A stretch of 64,000 bases of DNA from JBBITI01 sp963735055 (GTDB lineage: Bacteria > Chloroflexota > Dehalococcoidia > Dehalococcoidales > UBA2162), in contig CAVTJN010000006.1 in the NCBI GenBank assembly GCA_963735055.1, forward strand, positions 124,001 through 188,000, written 5' to 3'. This document shows positions 28,630 to 36,897 of this stretch, one piece after another. Position numbers and translations under genes: made by a program. The number at the start of each line of letters is the position of its first letter. The stretch's first letter is position 1. The notes under the pieces are model-generated. The model saw only the letters and a list, made by a program, of their open reading frames with translations. It did no database searches and was not told the DNA's origin.

Positions 28630-29007
28630 TTGCGGTTACCTTCAAATTCAGCTCGCCCGTAGCTTGTCGATGGGCGCCGATGGTTCTGGTCTCCGGGATA
28701 GGGAGGACAACCATGCAAGGCAGACTCCGCTCCGCTTGGTTCGACCCCACGCTGCGCTCTGGGCAGGCAAGCTCACCATGAGCGGAGCGGGCAGGCAGGC
28801 TCTGGTTTCCGTATGGTCTCCGGAGTAAGTGGTCTCCGGAGTAAGGGGGACGACCATTCTCCACTGCGTTCCGAAGAGGACGACCACCTGCGGGAAGATG
28901 GACAACCACCTTCGGAACAACTTCGGGCGGCGCTGATGGTGACGCCGGATACAACGACGATAGCGAAGCGGTAGATACACTGCACCGGTGTCTTCATCAA
29001 GCTCGAG
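28630..29007. repeat. Intergenic spacer with dispersed and tandem repeats (copy 2)
   Basis: No gene seen. The part 28801-28910 repeats the 2341-2401 segment (TGGTCTCCGGAG and GACGACCACCTGCGGGA) and also holds a direct tandem duplication of GTGGTCTCCGGAGTAAG-like units at about 28815-28846. GGGCAGGCAAGCTCACCATG near 28757 resembles, inverted, the 52690-52720 spacer. These look like short dispersed repeats confined to intergenic DNA. Confidence 0.55.
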
Positions 29008-29241
29008 TTATTGTACCACCGGGCCGGCCGGGTCGTTCAGCACGCCGGCGGAACAATGGGGGAGCTCAACGAACACGCAGGGCCGCCCAGGGTTGGCGGC
29101 GCGGGCGGCGGCGACGGCGCGATCGATTTCCTCCTCCGACGCGTTCGAGCCGGGGGGTATCATGACGACGGCGGTTATCCGGCCGTCATCATCAGGCAGC
29201 AAGCTTTCCTCAAGGCGTTCGATCCGTTTTTCCAGAGTCAT
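29008..29241 (-). CDS. Small hypothetical protein
   Basis: A 77-residue acidic product beginning MTLEKRIERLEESLLPDDDG, with a likely short N-terminal coiled coil, then a strand ITAVVMIPPGSNASEEEIDR and ARAANPGRPCVFVELPHC. It overlaps the end of the upstream gene by 32 nt, which suggests co-translation. I do not recognise the family; small proteins with a similar layout occur next to phage-like terminase genes. Confidence 0.5.
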   Translation of the reverse strand: MTLEKRIERLEESLLPDDDGRITAVVMIPPGSNASEEEIDRAVAAARAANPGRPCVFVELPHCSAGVLNDPAGPVVQ

Positions 29242-29680
29242 TTCGCACCCCCGACTTTACTTCGAGTTCCCGGACCCTTTCTTCCAGTTCGCCCAACCGG
29301 GCGGCGGCGACCATGGCCCGGGCGACTGAGGCCATGGCCGAAGCCTGCTGGGGGTTCAGCGTCCCGCGGCGGACCTCGCCGAGGACGTTCTCGAGGACAT
29401 CGTAGACCTCGGTAAGGCGCCGGGGGACCAAGCCCCGGAGACGGACGATCTTGGCAGAGTTCTGCCCGCCCCGCCGCCGGGCGGCGTCCCGTTGCGTGGC
29501 CAGGCCCGGGTCGTGGGTGAAACAGAAGCCGGCGGGCGTTACGGCGGGAGCCTGGCAGGGCTGGCCGTCGCGGCGAGTGGCGAGGCACCGCTTTCGTTCG
29601 GTTACCTCCGGTCTAACCAGCGCTTGGTCCATCGCTTTAGATAATCCTGAAGAGTTGCCTACCGTTACGCTCCCGTTCAT
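29210..29680 (-). CDS. Hypothetical Cys/His-motif protein, phage-associated type
   Basis: From the ATG at 29680 (156 residues; a longer TTG form is possible) the N-terminal half has CLATRRDGQPCQAPAV followed by GFCFTHDPG, a C-x(8)-C-x(8)-C-x(3)-H arrangement likely to bind zinc. The C-terminal half is a long charged helix region (LGELEERVRELEVKSG). Similar short proteins occur in prophages and in Chloroflexota genomes with unknown role, sometimes near terminase genes; no other phage genes are visible here. Confidence 0.55.
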   Translation of the reverse strand: MNGSVTVGNSSGLSKAMDQALVRPEVTERKRCLATRRDGQPCQAPAVTPAGFCFTHDPGLATQRDAARRRGGQNSAKIVRLRGLVPRRLTEVYDVLENVLGEVRRGTLNPQQASAMASVARAMVAAARLGELEERVRELEVKSGVRNDSGKTDRTP

Positions 29681-29854
29681 ATTTTCGGCGGACCCGGGAC
29701 GTTCCACCGGCGGCGGCGCCAGGAGCCGCCGGAAGGCCCCATGTCGTGCATCCTTCAAGCCGGTTGACAGGCGACGGGCCGCGGGCTACGATTAGATTAT
29801 AAGGGACAAATATTACAAACTCAAGGCACAAATATAAGAACAAGGGGAACAAAC

Positions 29855-30544
29855 ATGCCAGGCAAACGAGGCCCCAAAATATCGCTTGATGCGATGCGGA
29901 CGATTCGTGAAAGCGCCCTGATCCAGCCATATGAGCCCCGTACGAAACTGGCAGAAAGCCTGCAGTCTCAGTTCGAAGCGAGGAAATGGCCGGTCCCACA
30001 GGTAGAGACGCTGGAGAAGATCATTTCCGAAGTACGCAACAAACACGATGAGCCCGATAAACCGTTCAGCCTGGTGGCGCTGGTGCGTTACCCGATACCG
30101 CCGGAGGCCTTACCCTATGTGCTGAAGGTATGGGCCAGGTCGCTGACGACATGGACGCTTCCGCCGGCACCGGGGAACGGGGAGTACCTTGTCTTTGCGC
30201 GGGAGCACCCGCGTTTCGCAGCCCGGGTGCGCACTCTGACGATCAGGCAGGCGCTGTGGGTGGCGCGACTGTACCGGGTGATTGTACTCCCCAGCCGCCA
30301 ACTGGAGGACCTGGAGGTGATTGACCTGGACAGGCTCTGGTGTTTTGCCGAGGAAATGGCCAACCTAGAGAGACTAATGGAGTCGGAAGGAAAATATCCA
30401 TCAACGAGACGCGAGGCATGGTACTGGTGGCTGAATGACGCCCGTCTTTACGGGCTTCTCCCGGGGGAACCAAGCAGAGACGCCGTCGAGATCCAGATTC
30501 TTGCAGATATGGAAAACGACGTGCCGAAGGCCGGAAGAAAGTAG
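29855..30544 (+). CDS. Hypothetical protein
   Basis: A 229-residue soluble protein starting MPGKRGPKISLDAMRTIRES. It is rich in Trp and Arg (WYWWLNDARLYGLLPGEPS near the end) and contains a motif-like segment SLTTWTLPPAPGNGEYLVFA. No transmembrane segment. I do not recognise a family. AAGGGGAACAA precedes the start, and the upstream 29780-29850 is AT-rich with TAGATTATAAGGG, a possible -10 region. It is divergent from the Cys/His-motif gene and may belong to the same acquired module. Confidence 0.5.
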   Translation: MPGKRGPKISLDAMRTIRESALIQPYEPRTKLAESLQSQFEARKWPVPQVETLEKIISEVRNKHDEPDKPFSLVALVRYPIPPEALPYVLKVWARSLTTWTLPPAPGNGEYLVFAREHPRFAARVRTLTIRQALWVARLYRVIVLPSRQLEDLEVIDLDRLWCFAEEMANLERLMESEGKYPSTRREAWYWWLNDARLYGLLPGEPSRDAVEIQILADMENDVPKAGRK

Positions 30545-30583
30545 CAGGGAGGCTGGGTGAAGCGAAACGACCAAGGCGTTTTG

Positions 30584-31024
30584 TTATTCAGTTTGACTGG
30601 CCATCCATTCAATGTGGACGTTGCGTTCGGCCTTAATCTTGTTGAATTCAGGGTCGCCAGTAAGCAGAATAGCGTTATGTTGTTGAGCGAGGGCAGCGGC
30701 TAAACAGTCAGCGTAAGCGATAGGACAATCCATCTTCAAGTGAGCGGCCGCCAACGTCAGCGACAGGTCCGCATCGATGATCTCAACAGGCAACTCGTCG
30801 ATCCGGGCTAACGTATTCTGAGCTTGGTGGAGTCCTCGTTCCCGCTCTATCAGATACATAACCTCGCCCAGATTAACCACGCACATGAGGAGAATGCATT
30901 TCCCAGCTCTTGCAGCCGTTAGTAGTTCCAGAATTCTATGGCTGCCTGGTTCTGCCTCGAGGTAGGCGATCAGGGCATGACTGTCCAGGACGTATTGGCC
31001 GGCCACGGACGGTCTATTTACCAC
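30584..31024 (-). CDS. PIN-domain ribonuclease, VapC-type toxin
   Basis: 146 residues with the PIN-domain acidic residues: YVLDSHALIAYLEAEPG (first Asp), VVNLGEVMYLIER (Glu), and PIAYADCLAAALAQQHNAIL then TGDPEF (two Asp). VapC toxins cleave tRNA or rRNA and are held inactive by their antitoxin. The upstream AbrB-like gene overlaps it by 11 nt, the usual antitoxin-toxin order and coupling. Confidence 0.85.
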   Translation of the reverse strand: MVNRPSVAGQYVLDSHALIAYLEAEPGSHRILELLTAARAGKCILLMCVVNLGEVMYLIERERGLHQAQNTLARIDELPVEIIDADLSLTLAAAHLKMDCPIAYADCLAAALAQQHNAILLTGDPEFNKIKAERNVHIEWMASQTE

Positions 31025-31253
31025 GGTCTGCGTCCTGCTTCCTCGATTTCAGTAGTCTCTTGTTCAGGGATGACTTACCCTTCAACATGCCAAACGAGTG
31101 TCTGATCGGGTCCGCCGAAGCCGGCACTATCGAGATCAGGCCACCGTAGTCGATGACATGCACTCGATCACCCTTCTTGAGGCCATAGCGCTTCCGCAGT
31201 TCTTGCGGTATTACAACCCACCCTTTTTCGGAAAGTGTTGACGTATTAATGAT
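31014..31253 (-). CDS. AbrB/MazE-type antitoxin (start uncertain)
   Basis: The core LSEKGWVVIPQELRKRYGLK, then KGDRVHVIDYGG, is the swapped-hairpin AbrB DNA-binding domain, followed by a C-terminal toxin-binding tail ending KSRKQDADRGK. The start is unclear: AGAGGTAGC is followed directly by ATC ATT AAT, so an unusual ATC or ATT start (31253 or 31250) is possible; GTG at 31301 or TTG at 31292 are alternatives. It would repress its own promoter together with the VapC protein. Confidence 0.75.
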   Translation of the reverse strand: MINTSTLSEKGWVVIPQELRKRYGLKKGDRVHVIDYGGLISIVPASADPIRHSFGMLKGKSSLNKRLLKSRKQDADRGK

Positions 31254-31499
31254 GCTACCTCTATATACTTTCTCGTATCTAGTATGTACCAAATAGTACA
31301 CGATATCTACCACATAGACGTCAGAAGCCGCAATGCCAAACAGGCGCCCCAAGCTCGAAGCTCGAAATACGAAATACTAAACAAATTTAAAATGAGCAAA
31401 GTCCAGAACCAAGAACGGAACGACAGCATAGTAAGCGGTATCAAGAGGTTACGAGGGCGCGCCTTAAGGGCGCATCTGGTGCGCGAGACGCGCCGACCA

Positions 31500-31527
31500 G
31501 GCCTCTCACCCGTTCCGGTGAGAGGCC
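31500..31527 (-). terminator. Hairpin downstream of the desulforedoxin-like gene
   Basis: GGCCTCTCACC (31500-31510) and its exact complement (31517-31527) form an 11-bp stem with a 6-nt loop, 42 nt past the stop codon at 31569. There is no T-run. A second weaker palindrome, GGGCGCGCCTTAAGGGCGC, lies beside it at 31455-31473. Confidence 0.5.
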
Positions 31528-31568
31528 CTGTGTATGAAGGACACGAGTTGACGGGTCTGCCCGGGCGG

Positions 31569-31874
31569 CTACTGCTGCTCGACGTCCTCTTTGGGGTCGG
31601 CGGCAGGTCCGGAGCTGCCGGCGGCCTGGCTCAGCGGCCAGCCGCTTACGGTCTTGGCAACGACCGGCATGGCAGGTTTGGCCTTCTTGACGAGGGCGCG
31701 GCGCGCTTTCATCGGCTTGCTGCAGCAAACCAGGGTGGTTTCTTCGCTGACGGCAAGACCACCGACCTCTTCAACCACTACCGACAGTCCGCAGACCTCG
31801 CACACCACGGACTCTCCCTTGCCCACCCTCTTCTTGGCACCGGGTTTCACGGCGCCGGTCTTCTTCGCTGGCAT
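31569..31874 (-). CDS. Small desulforedoxin-like iron-binding protein with basic and acidic tails
   Basis: 101 residues. The centre VVCEVCGLSVVVEEVGGLAV and TTLVCCSKPMK gives C-x-x-C-G ... C-C-x-x-P-M, the cysteine spacing of desulforedoxin and the N-terminal domain of desulfoferrodoxin, which bind one iron through four Cys. The N-terminus (MPAKKTGAVKPGAKKRVGKG) is strongly basic and the C-terminus acidic (DPKEDVEQQ). Small proteins of this shape are common in anaerobic Chloroflexota. A redox or oxidative-stress role is an inference. It is transcribed alone. Confidence 0.65.
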   Translation of the reverse strand: MPAKKTGAVKPGAKKRVGKGESVVCEVCGLSVVVEEVGGLAVSEETTLVCCSKPMKARRALVKKAKPAMPVVAKTVSGWPLSQAAGSSGPAADPKEDVEQQ

Positions 31875-32176
31875 TGACGGTTTCCTCCTTCTTAATTCAG
31901 CTGCGGCTGGATCGCCGCTGATGCTTACTTGCAGTGTTCTGCGTCAGGTCTCGCGTGAGTCAAGCCAAATTCGGGCCCGGAACCATCCCCCTGTATCCCC
32001 CTTCCTGGCAGGAAGGGGGAGTTGATTCTGTGGTCTCCCGAAGAAGGTGTCCCAGGACGTCACCCTCCGACCTTCCCCCCTCAAAGGGGGAAGGAAGCGG
32101 CGCTGACCGGCGCCAGGTCCAAAGAGAACAACGAAGCGTTAGACGCGCCACGCCGGCTCTGCCCGATCCTGACGTT
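31875..32176. repeat. Intergenic spacer with two palindromes
   Basis: No gene is seen in these 302 nt. It contains CCCCCTTCCTGGCAGGAAGG followed by GGG (about 31998-32020) and CCTTCCCCCCTCAAAGGGGG followed by AAGG (about 32071-32094), two strong inverted repeats that look like dispersed intergenic palindromes or bidirectional terminators between the glyoxalase-like and desulforedoxin-like genes. Confidence 0.45.
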
Positions 32177-32557
32177 TTACTTGGGCATCTGGACCAGGGC
32201 GAGAATATTGCCCTCGGTGTCCTTGAACCAGGCGGACTTCATCGTGCCAACGGTGGCGATGCCGTGCACGGTCTTCAGCCCGGGCAGGTTGTAGTCCTCG
32301 AACTTGATGCCCTTCTTCCCGAGTTCCTTCACCTCGGCGTCGAGGTCGTCGACGCCAAAAGAGGCGACGGTATGGTCGGCCTTGGTGGCGGCCCGCTCGT
32401 AGACGTACAGCATGGTACCTTTACCGCACTGTATCATTATCCCGGGCGACGGATCCTCCATGACGACCTTGAGACCGAGAATCCCCTCGTAGAATCTTCG
32501 GGCGCGCTTAAGGTCGACAGCGGGCAGGGTAGGTGCGATCATGGCATTGGATAGCAT
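32177..32557 (-). CDS. Glyoxalase/bleomycin-resistance family (VOC) protein
   Basis: From the ATG at 32557 (CGGAGGAAACGA upstream) 126 residues with the VOC pattern: PTLPAVDLKRARRFYEGILG at the N-terminus, then MIQCGKGTMLYVYERA, HTVASFGVDDLDAEVKELGK, and the closing strand SAWFKDTEGNILALVQMPK (D-P-x-G-N-x-x-x-L motif with E for P). Only some of the metal ligands of true glyoxalases are evident, so the activity is unknown. Confidence 0.85.
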   Translation of the reverse strand: MLSNAMIAPTLPAVDLKRARRFYEGILGLKVVMEDPSPGIMIQCGKGTMLYVYERAATKADHTVASFGVDDLDAEVKELGKKGIKFEDYNLPGLKTVHGIATVGTMKSAWFKDTEGNILALVQMPK

Positions 32558-32673
32558 TTCGTTTCCTCCGGTGCAGCAATTTCCGAGCAAGGTACTAGTT
32601 AATATTGATTCGAAATCGATTGAATAGTCATCAATTCCCGGTGGAAATAGTTACAGTTTCGTGACGTTCTTAA

Positions 32674-33738
32674 CTATGCGGGCGGTCGCCACGTCTTGAC
32701 GGTATTCACAAAAGCAAGAATATTGGCTAGCGGGGTGTTTGGGGCGAGATCGCAGCCGGGGGCGATGATGACCTCTCGCTTGGCGGCAGTCTTGTCCAGG
32801 AGTTCGAGGGTCTGCTTCTCGATAGCCGGCGCCGGGCCATGCTGCAAGAGGAGCGGACTCAAATTGCCGACGGCAACCGAATTACGGGGTAGACTACCCC
32901 CGAGGAGTGCCATGTCAACATCATCCACGCTGAAGGCAGCGCAGCGTGATTTAGCCATGGAGCTGACCAGGTGTCCCGCCTTTCCGCACACGTGCAGCAT
33001 GGTTGGTCTGGTCAGTCCGCCTGCCATGCCGTCAATTGAATGACGGGCGAAGCGTTCGTACAGCCTCGGCGACAGCTGCGACAGGGCCGGCTCCATTATG
33101 ATTATCATATCGGCGCCGTGGGCGATAAGAGCTTCGGCGTATCTGGTCGCTACGCGCCGCGAATATTCGATCACGGCGTCCACTTTTTCGGGGTCTTTGA
33201 GTGCGTCCAGATATATGGCACTTCCGCACATCTGCAGAGCGAGCGTAAATGGTCCGGTCACGGTAGCCGCTGTAATCATGGAGTACCTGCGCTTCAAGCG
33301 CTCCAGTGTGTCCAGGTTCACCGGCATACGGCCATCATGTTCGGGGTCGGGAACGGCCAAGCCGGCCATATCGGCTTTGCTGTGCACCGGGTGCGTTACC
33401 ACCGACGGCATGTCCCGCTGGTGAAATTGGACCCGGCAGCCACACGCTTCGGCCTCAAGACTCAGGTCGGCCACGGTGCACAGCGTGTCCAGATGCATTT
33501 CGGCTACCGTGAATTCGAGCGCCCGGTACATCAGGTCCCGGTCTTTCAGTGCTCTCTCGATATCGCCCGCGGTTAGAAGCATAGCCGGGGCGCCGGCTGA
33601 CGCGGATACGACGCGGCGTCCAGCAAGCCTGAGGAGTCGCGGCAGACCCAGGCTCAAGGCGCCGGCAAGGACGACCCTCCCCGGAAGTCTGAGCCGCGGC
33701 CTGGTCCCAACCCAATTGAGAATGTCAATGGGACGCAT
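32674..33738 (-). CDS. URO-D family protein, MtaA/CmuA-like corrinoid methyltransferase homologue
   Basis: About 354 residues (GTG 33753 or ATG 33738). Features are DTLCTVADLSLEAEACGCRV, TVTGPFTLALQMCGSAIYLD, TMLHVCGKAGHLVSSM and IIAPGCDLAPNTPLANILAF. The H-x-C and later Cys in G-C-D-L are in the positions of the zinc ligands of MtaA/MtbA/CmuA methylcobalamin:thiol methyltransferases, so this one has the best case for methyl transfer among the three URO-D-like proteins here. A hydrophobic N-terminal stretch precedes the barrel. It lies 18 nt after the GMC oxidoreductase gene, in an apparent operon. Confidence 0.85.
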   Translation of the reverse strand: MRPIDILNWVGTRPRLRLPGRVVLAGALSLGLPRLLRLAGRRVVSASAGAPAMLLTAGDIERALKDRDLMYRALEFTVAEMHLDTLCTVADLSLEAEACGCRVQFHQRDMPSVVTHPVHSKADMAGLAVPDPEHDGRMPVNLDTLERLKRRYSMITAATVTGPFTLALQMCGSAIYLDALKDPEKVDAVIEYSRRVATRYAEALIAHGADMIIIMEPALSQLSPRLYERFARHSIDGMAGGLTRPTMLHVCGKAGHLVSSMAKSRCAAFSVDDVDMALLGGSLPRNSVAVGNLSPLLLQHGPAPAIEKQTLELLDKTAAKREVIIAPGCDLAPNTPLANILAFVNTVKTWRPPA

Positions 33739-33770
33739 CAACGTCGACTGCACCCTCCACCGGAACGGGG

Positions 33771-35060
33771 CTAAGGCAGCGCCTTAGCCAGGTGCTTGGC
33801 CAGGGCGACGATAGTGAGAATGGGGGGAAGTCCCGGCGCTACCGGCAGAACGCTGCCGTCGGCGACGAAAAGACCATCGATTTTGGTCTGCAGGTCGCTG
33901 TCGACGATATCACCGATGGCCGCAGTGCCTCCAGGATGGGCGCCACTTACGTAAGAAACGCCGAACTTCCGGGCACCCGCCTTGCCCATTATCTCTTTGG
34001 AAATAGCAGAGCCCGCTTTAAGACGGGACCGGTCTTGAGCAGTGAGCGGCTTGGATATTGAGCCATCGGGGTAAACCCGGCCAGCAGGTTCGTCGGTGAT
34101 CTTGGTCATCATGGCGAGGGTCCGTTTGTCGGGAAGAGTGAACCCCATGAAACCGTAGATCGTGTATTTGCCTATCCCGCCATTGATGGCAGCCGTGGAC
34201 AACAAGAACCCCTGGCTCTTATGGAACTCGAGGTCGACAAAGGTCATCGACGGCTCGTGGACCTGGCTCAGCCGATCATCATCAGTTATTCCATAGGTGG
34301 TGATCAACGGGTCGATGAAGAGGTTTCGGCCAGCTTCAGCGATACCGGAATTCTGCAGTATTACGGGGGTGCCGATGCCGCCGGCGGCCAGTATCACAGC
34401 CCGGGCGGCAATGTCGCGGCTTCCTTTCCGGTCAACGACGCGTACGCCGTGTACCTTGCCCCCGTCTACCAGCACCCTGGTGACCCGGGTGTTGTAGGAC
34501 ACTTCGGCGCCGTTAGCGAGCGCCTCCTTAAGGTATTCGAGCGCGGTCCACTTGGCCCCGTGGACACAGCCGAAAACGCACTGACCGCACTTGCGGCACT
34601 TGCCGGCGTCGACGAATTTCGGCATCGGGTTGAGCGCGTAGCCCAGGTCCTTGCCCGCCTCAATCAACGCCCGGGAGCCGTTGGAGTAAAGCCGTGGGGC
34701 AATCGGTCCAACGTGCAGTTCCTGTTCCGCTTCGGCAAAATCGCCGGCCAGATCGATGCCAAGTTCCCGAATTTCGCTTTCCAGACACCGGACGCCGTTG
34801 CCGCAGGAAACGATGGTTGATCCCCCGCCGATGAATGTGCGGACGATACCTACGCCTTCTCGGGAGCGCCGTATCCGGAACGCAAGGCGATTCCCGTCGT
34901 AGAATTGCGCTGAGGGAAGCGGCTTTCCCATCTTTGCAGTCTCCGGACCGCCCTCGATCACGAGTACCCGCTTTTTCCGTTTGGCTAGTTCTCGAGCGGC
35001 CGTGGAGCCGCCGGCCCCTGAACCGACGATGACATACTCTGTCTGTGTGCTGCTCATCAT
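33771..35060 (-). CDS. GMC-type FAD oxidoreductase with a ferredoxin-like Cys cluster
   Basis: 429 residues. The N-terminus TEYVIVGSGAGGSTAARELA is the Rossmann FAD motif of GMC oxidoreductases; GGGSTIVSCGNGVRC is the FAD attachment region; the C-terminus has GAHPGGTAAIGD and DGSVLPVAPGLPPILTIVAL. Unusually, residues near 160-175 read CRKCGQCVFGCVHGAKW, a C-x-x-C-x-x-C-x-x-x-C set like that of [4Fe-4S] ferredoxins. Enzymes of this kind oxidise alcohols or related groups and here may pass electrons to an iron-sulfur centre rather than O2 (inference). Start: ATG 35060 behind GGAAGGAATGGG. The URO-D-like gene follows it. Confidence 0.85.
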   Translation of the reverse strand: MMSSTQTEYVIVGSGAGGSTAARELAKRKKRVLVIEGGPETAKMGKPLPSAQFYDGNRLAFRIRRSREGVGIVRTFIGGGSTIVSCGNGVRCLESEIRELGIDLAGDFAEAEQELHVGPIAPRLYSNGSRALIEAGKDLGYALNPMPKFVDAGKCRKCGQCVFGCVHGAKWTALEYLKEALANGAEVSYNTRVTRVLVDGGKVHGVRVVDRKGSRDIAARAVILAAGGIGTPVILQNSGIAEAGRNLFIDPLITTYGITDDDRLSQVHEPSMTFVDLEFHKSQGFLLSTAAINGGIGKYTIYGFMGFTLPDKRTLAMMTKITDEPAGRVYPDGSISKPLTAQDRSRLKAGSAISKEIMGKAGARKFGVSYVSGAHPGGTAAIGDIVDSDLQTKIDGLFVADGSVLPVAPGLPPILTIVALAKHLAKALP

Positions 35061-35272
35061 CTTTCCCATTCCTTCCAACACAGTCGGGAAATCATCAAAT
35101 TCGGGACACTCGCTGTTCGATGGAAAGGGAGAGTTGGTGTTGAATCATTCCCGCCGCAATTATAACACGGGGCAACGTGCATTATTGTTGATGGAAAGAC
35201 GCTGACTACTCAAGCCTCCGGCAGGGCTGGCCCGAAACCGGCATTGGATGATAACCAGGGACGGCAGCAGTG

Positions 35273-36628
35273 CTATTTACGGTAATAACCGTATTCGTTT
35301 ACGGCTTCCACCATCGCTTTGAGATTCTCGAGCCTGGGGTTCTCGGGGTGGGCGCCGGGGGCCAGGATATAGCCGCCGCCCGGGGCACAGGTCTCGATGA
35401 CCCTCCGGCAGTAATCCTTCACGGCCGCCGGCTCGCCGGTAACCAGGAGTGATGACGGCACGTTGCCCTGAATGCAGTAGTCTTTCCCCAAGAATTGCTT
35501 GGCCTTAGCCATGTCGGTCTGATCGAAGTACCAGGTCACGGTACCTTTCGGGAATTGATGAATGGAATTCAGACGAGTATTGTAGCTGCCTTCGGCGAAC
35601 AGGCTCTGGATCAGACCTTCCTTGATGAAGGTATCCATGACCTTCTTGAGGGAGGGCCAGTAGAATGTGTCAAACTGGGACTGCGACATCCAGCCATCGG
35701 CCCCCTTGTGCAGGGGATAGACAACAAGGCAGGCATTATCAATACCGGGGCCGTTAAGGACATTGTAGATAGTGGTTTCGGCGATGACATCGAGCGCAGC
35801 CAGCAGCTCTTGGGGGCGGCGGAACATATCATTCATTATATTGGCGGTACCGCGCAGGGTATCGCCGAGAACATCGAAGGGGGCAAAGCAGAACCCGGCG
35901 GCCGGGCCGACAAAACCGCGCGAGGGGCCGATCCCCAGGTAGGGGGCGATGGCGGCGCCGGCCTGGGCCCAAATTTCGCCGGCCTTGATGAAGGTCTGCA
36001 GCATGTCTTTCACCTGGGGCCGGGCGAAAGGCGCCAGGGTAGCCAGGTGGACATTTTCGATGATGGTGGTGAACGGCTGGAACAACCGGAACGGCTGGAA
36101 GGCCCCCATTACCCGAGGCAGGTATTTGCGCAGCCAGAAATCGGAGGGGTCGCGGATGAGATCATCGTATTCATCGGCCAGCATGTATTCACCTTCGATA
36201 TACTGCCAGCCGCCGGCGTTATCGGGGAGGCCGTGACCCGGCCAGAGGTACAGTTTGTAGTCGAGGGTCTCCATGAACTGACCGGTCAGCATTGAAGCCG
36301 GCAGGGTAAACGATTCCAGCTCATCAGAATACCGGTCGTTGAACTTCATGGCCGCTTCACAGGCCCGGGCGGGATTATAGAACATGTCACGGCCTTGCAG
36401 ACCGGCCATGGTCAGGGGCAGGTTACCGGGATAGACGTTCAGGGGAACCCGGTCGGGTTCCCGGACGTTATAAACATCGATCAGCCGTTGGACACGAAGG
36501 CCATAGTTCCTCTCGGCTTCTTTGCTCACGAACTTGACGCTGTGGCCGGAGTTACGGAAATTGTCCAACCGCCAGGTGCGTCTTTCTTCCGGCGTCATGG
36601 TGGTCCAGTTTTCAGGTTTGGTTGGCAT
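35273..36628 (-). CDS. URO-D family protein, methyltransferase-like (paralogue of 13743-14993)
   Basis: 451 residues, start ATG with AAGGAGGCC upstream. It shares with the protein at 13743 the stretches YLWPGHGLPDNAGGWQYIEG, EYMLADEYDDLIRDPSDFWL, VYPLHKGADGWMSQSQFDTF and IQGNVPSSLLVTGEPAAVKD, and extends 40 residues further at the N-terminus (MPTKPENWTTMTPEERRTWR). The ligand pocket residues of HemE are not obvious. Function is likely a corrinoid- or methyl-related conversion of an unknown substrate. It precedes the GMC/URO-D pair on the same strand with 212 nt between them. Confidence 0.8.
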   Translation of the reverse strand: MPTKPENWTTMTPEERRTWRLDNFRNSGHSVKFVSKEAERNYGLRVQRLIDVYNVREPDRVPLNVYPGNLPLTMAGLQGRDMFYNPARACEAAMKFNDRYSDELESFTLPASMLTGQFMETLDYKLYLWPGHGLPDNAGGWQYIEGEYMLADEYDDLIRDPSDFWLRKYLPRVMGAFQPFRLFQPFTTIIENVHLATLAPFARPQVKDMLQTFIKAGEIWAQAGAAIAPYLGIGPSRGFVGPAAGFCFAPFDVLGDTLRGTANIMNDMFRRPQELLAALDVIAETTIYNVLNGPGIDNACLVVYPLHKGADGWMSQSQFDTFYWPSLKKVMDTFIKEGLIQSLFAEGSYNTRLNSIHQFPKGTVTWYFDQTDMAKAKQFLGKDYCIQGNVPSSLLVTGEPAAVKDYCRRVIETCAPGGGYILAPGAHPENPRLENLKAMVEAVNEYGYYRK

Positions 36629-36897
36629 GCTCAGCGAGGCCTCCTTATCAAGCTTCAGTCAACTCAATAGTACTCCGGTCACCACGGGCGGTGTGCCAAC
36701 TCTACTATACAGGTTTTGGGGTGGGGGGGGTGGGGTGGCGGACCGCCGGAAGTCGTCGGAGCCACCCCGCATTTCAATTTGGAGCTGACAATTAAATAGG
36801 TAGAACCAGATTGTTTTCTATAACCCTTGGACTTACGTCTTGACTACTTGACAAGGATAATACAAAGATCTTAGCATTGAATCATAGGGTGTAAGGG
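36629..36897. other. Intergenic region with G-run and candidate promoter
   Basis: 269 nt between divergent genes. A purine-rich run of G residues interrupted by T lies at about 36718-36738. CTTGACTACTTGACAAGGAT around 36838-36857 offers a -35 region, with GATAAT or TACAAA following, for the toxin gene at 36898. No gene is seen. Confidence 0.4.
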
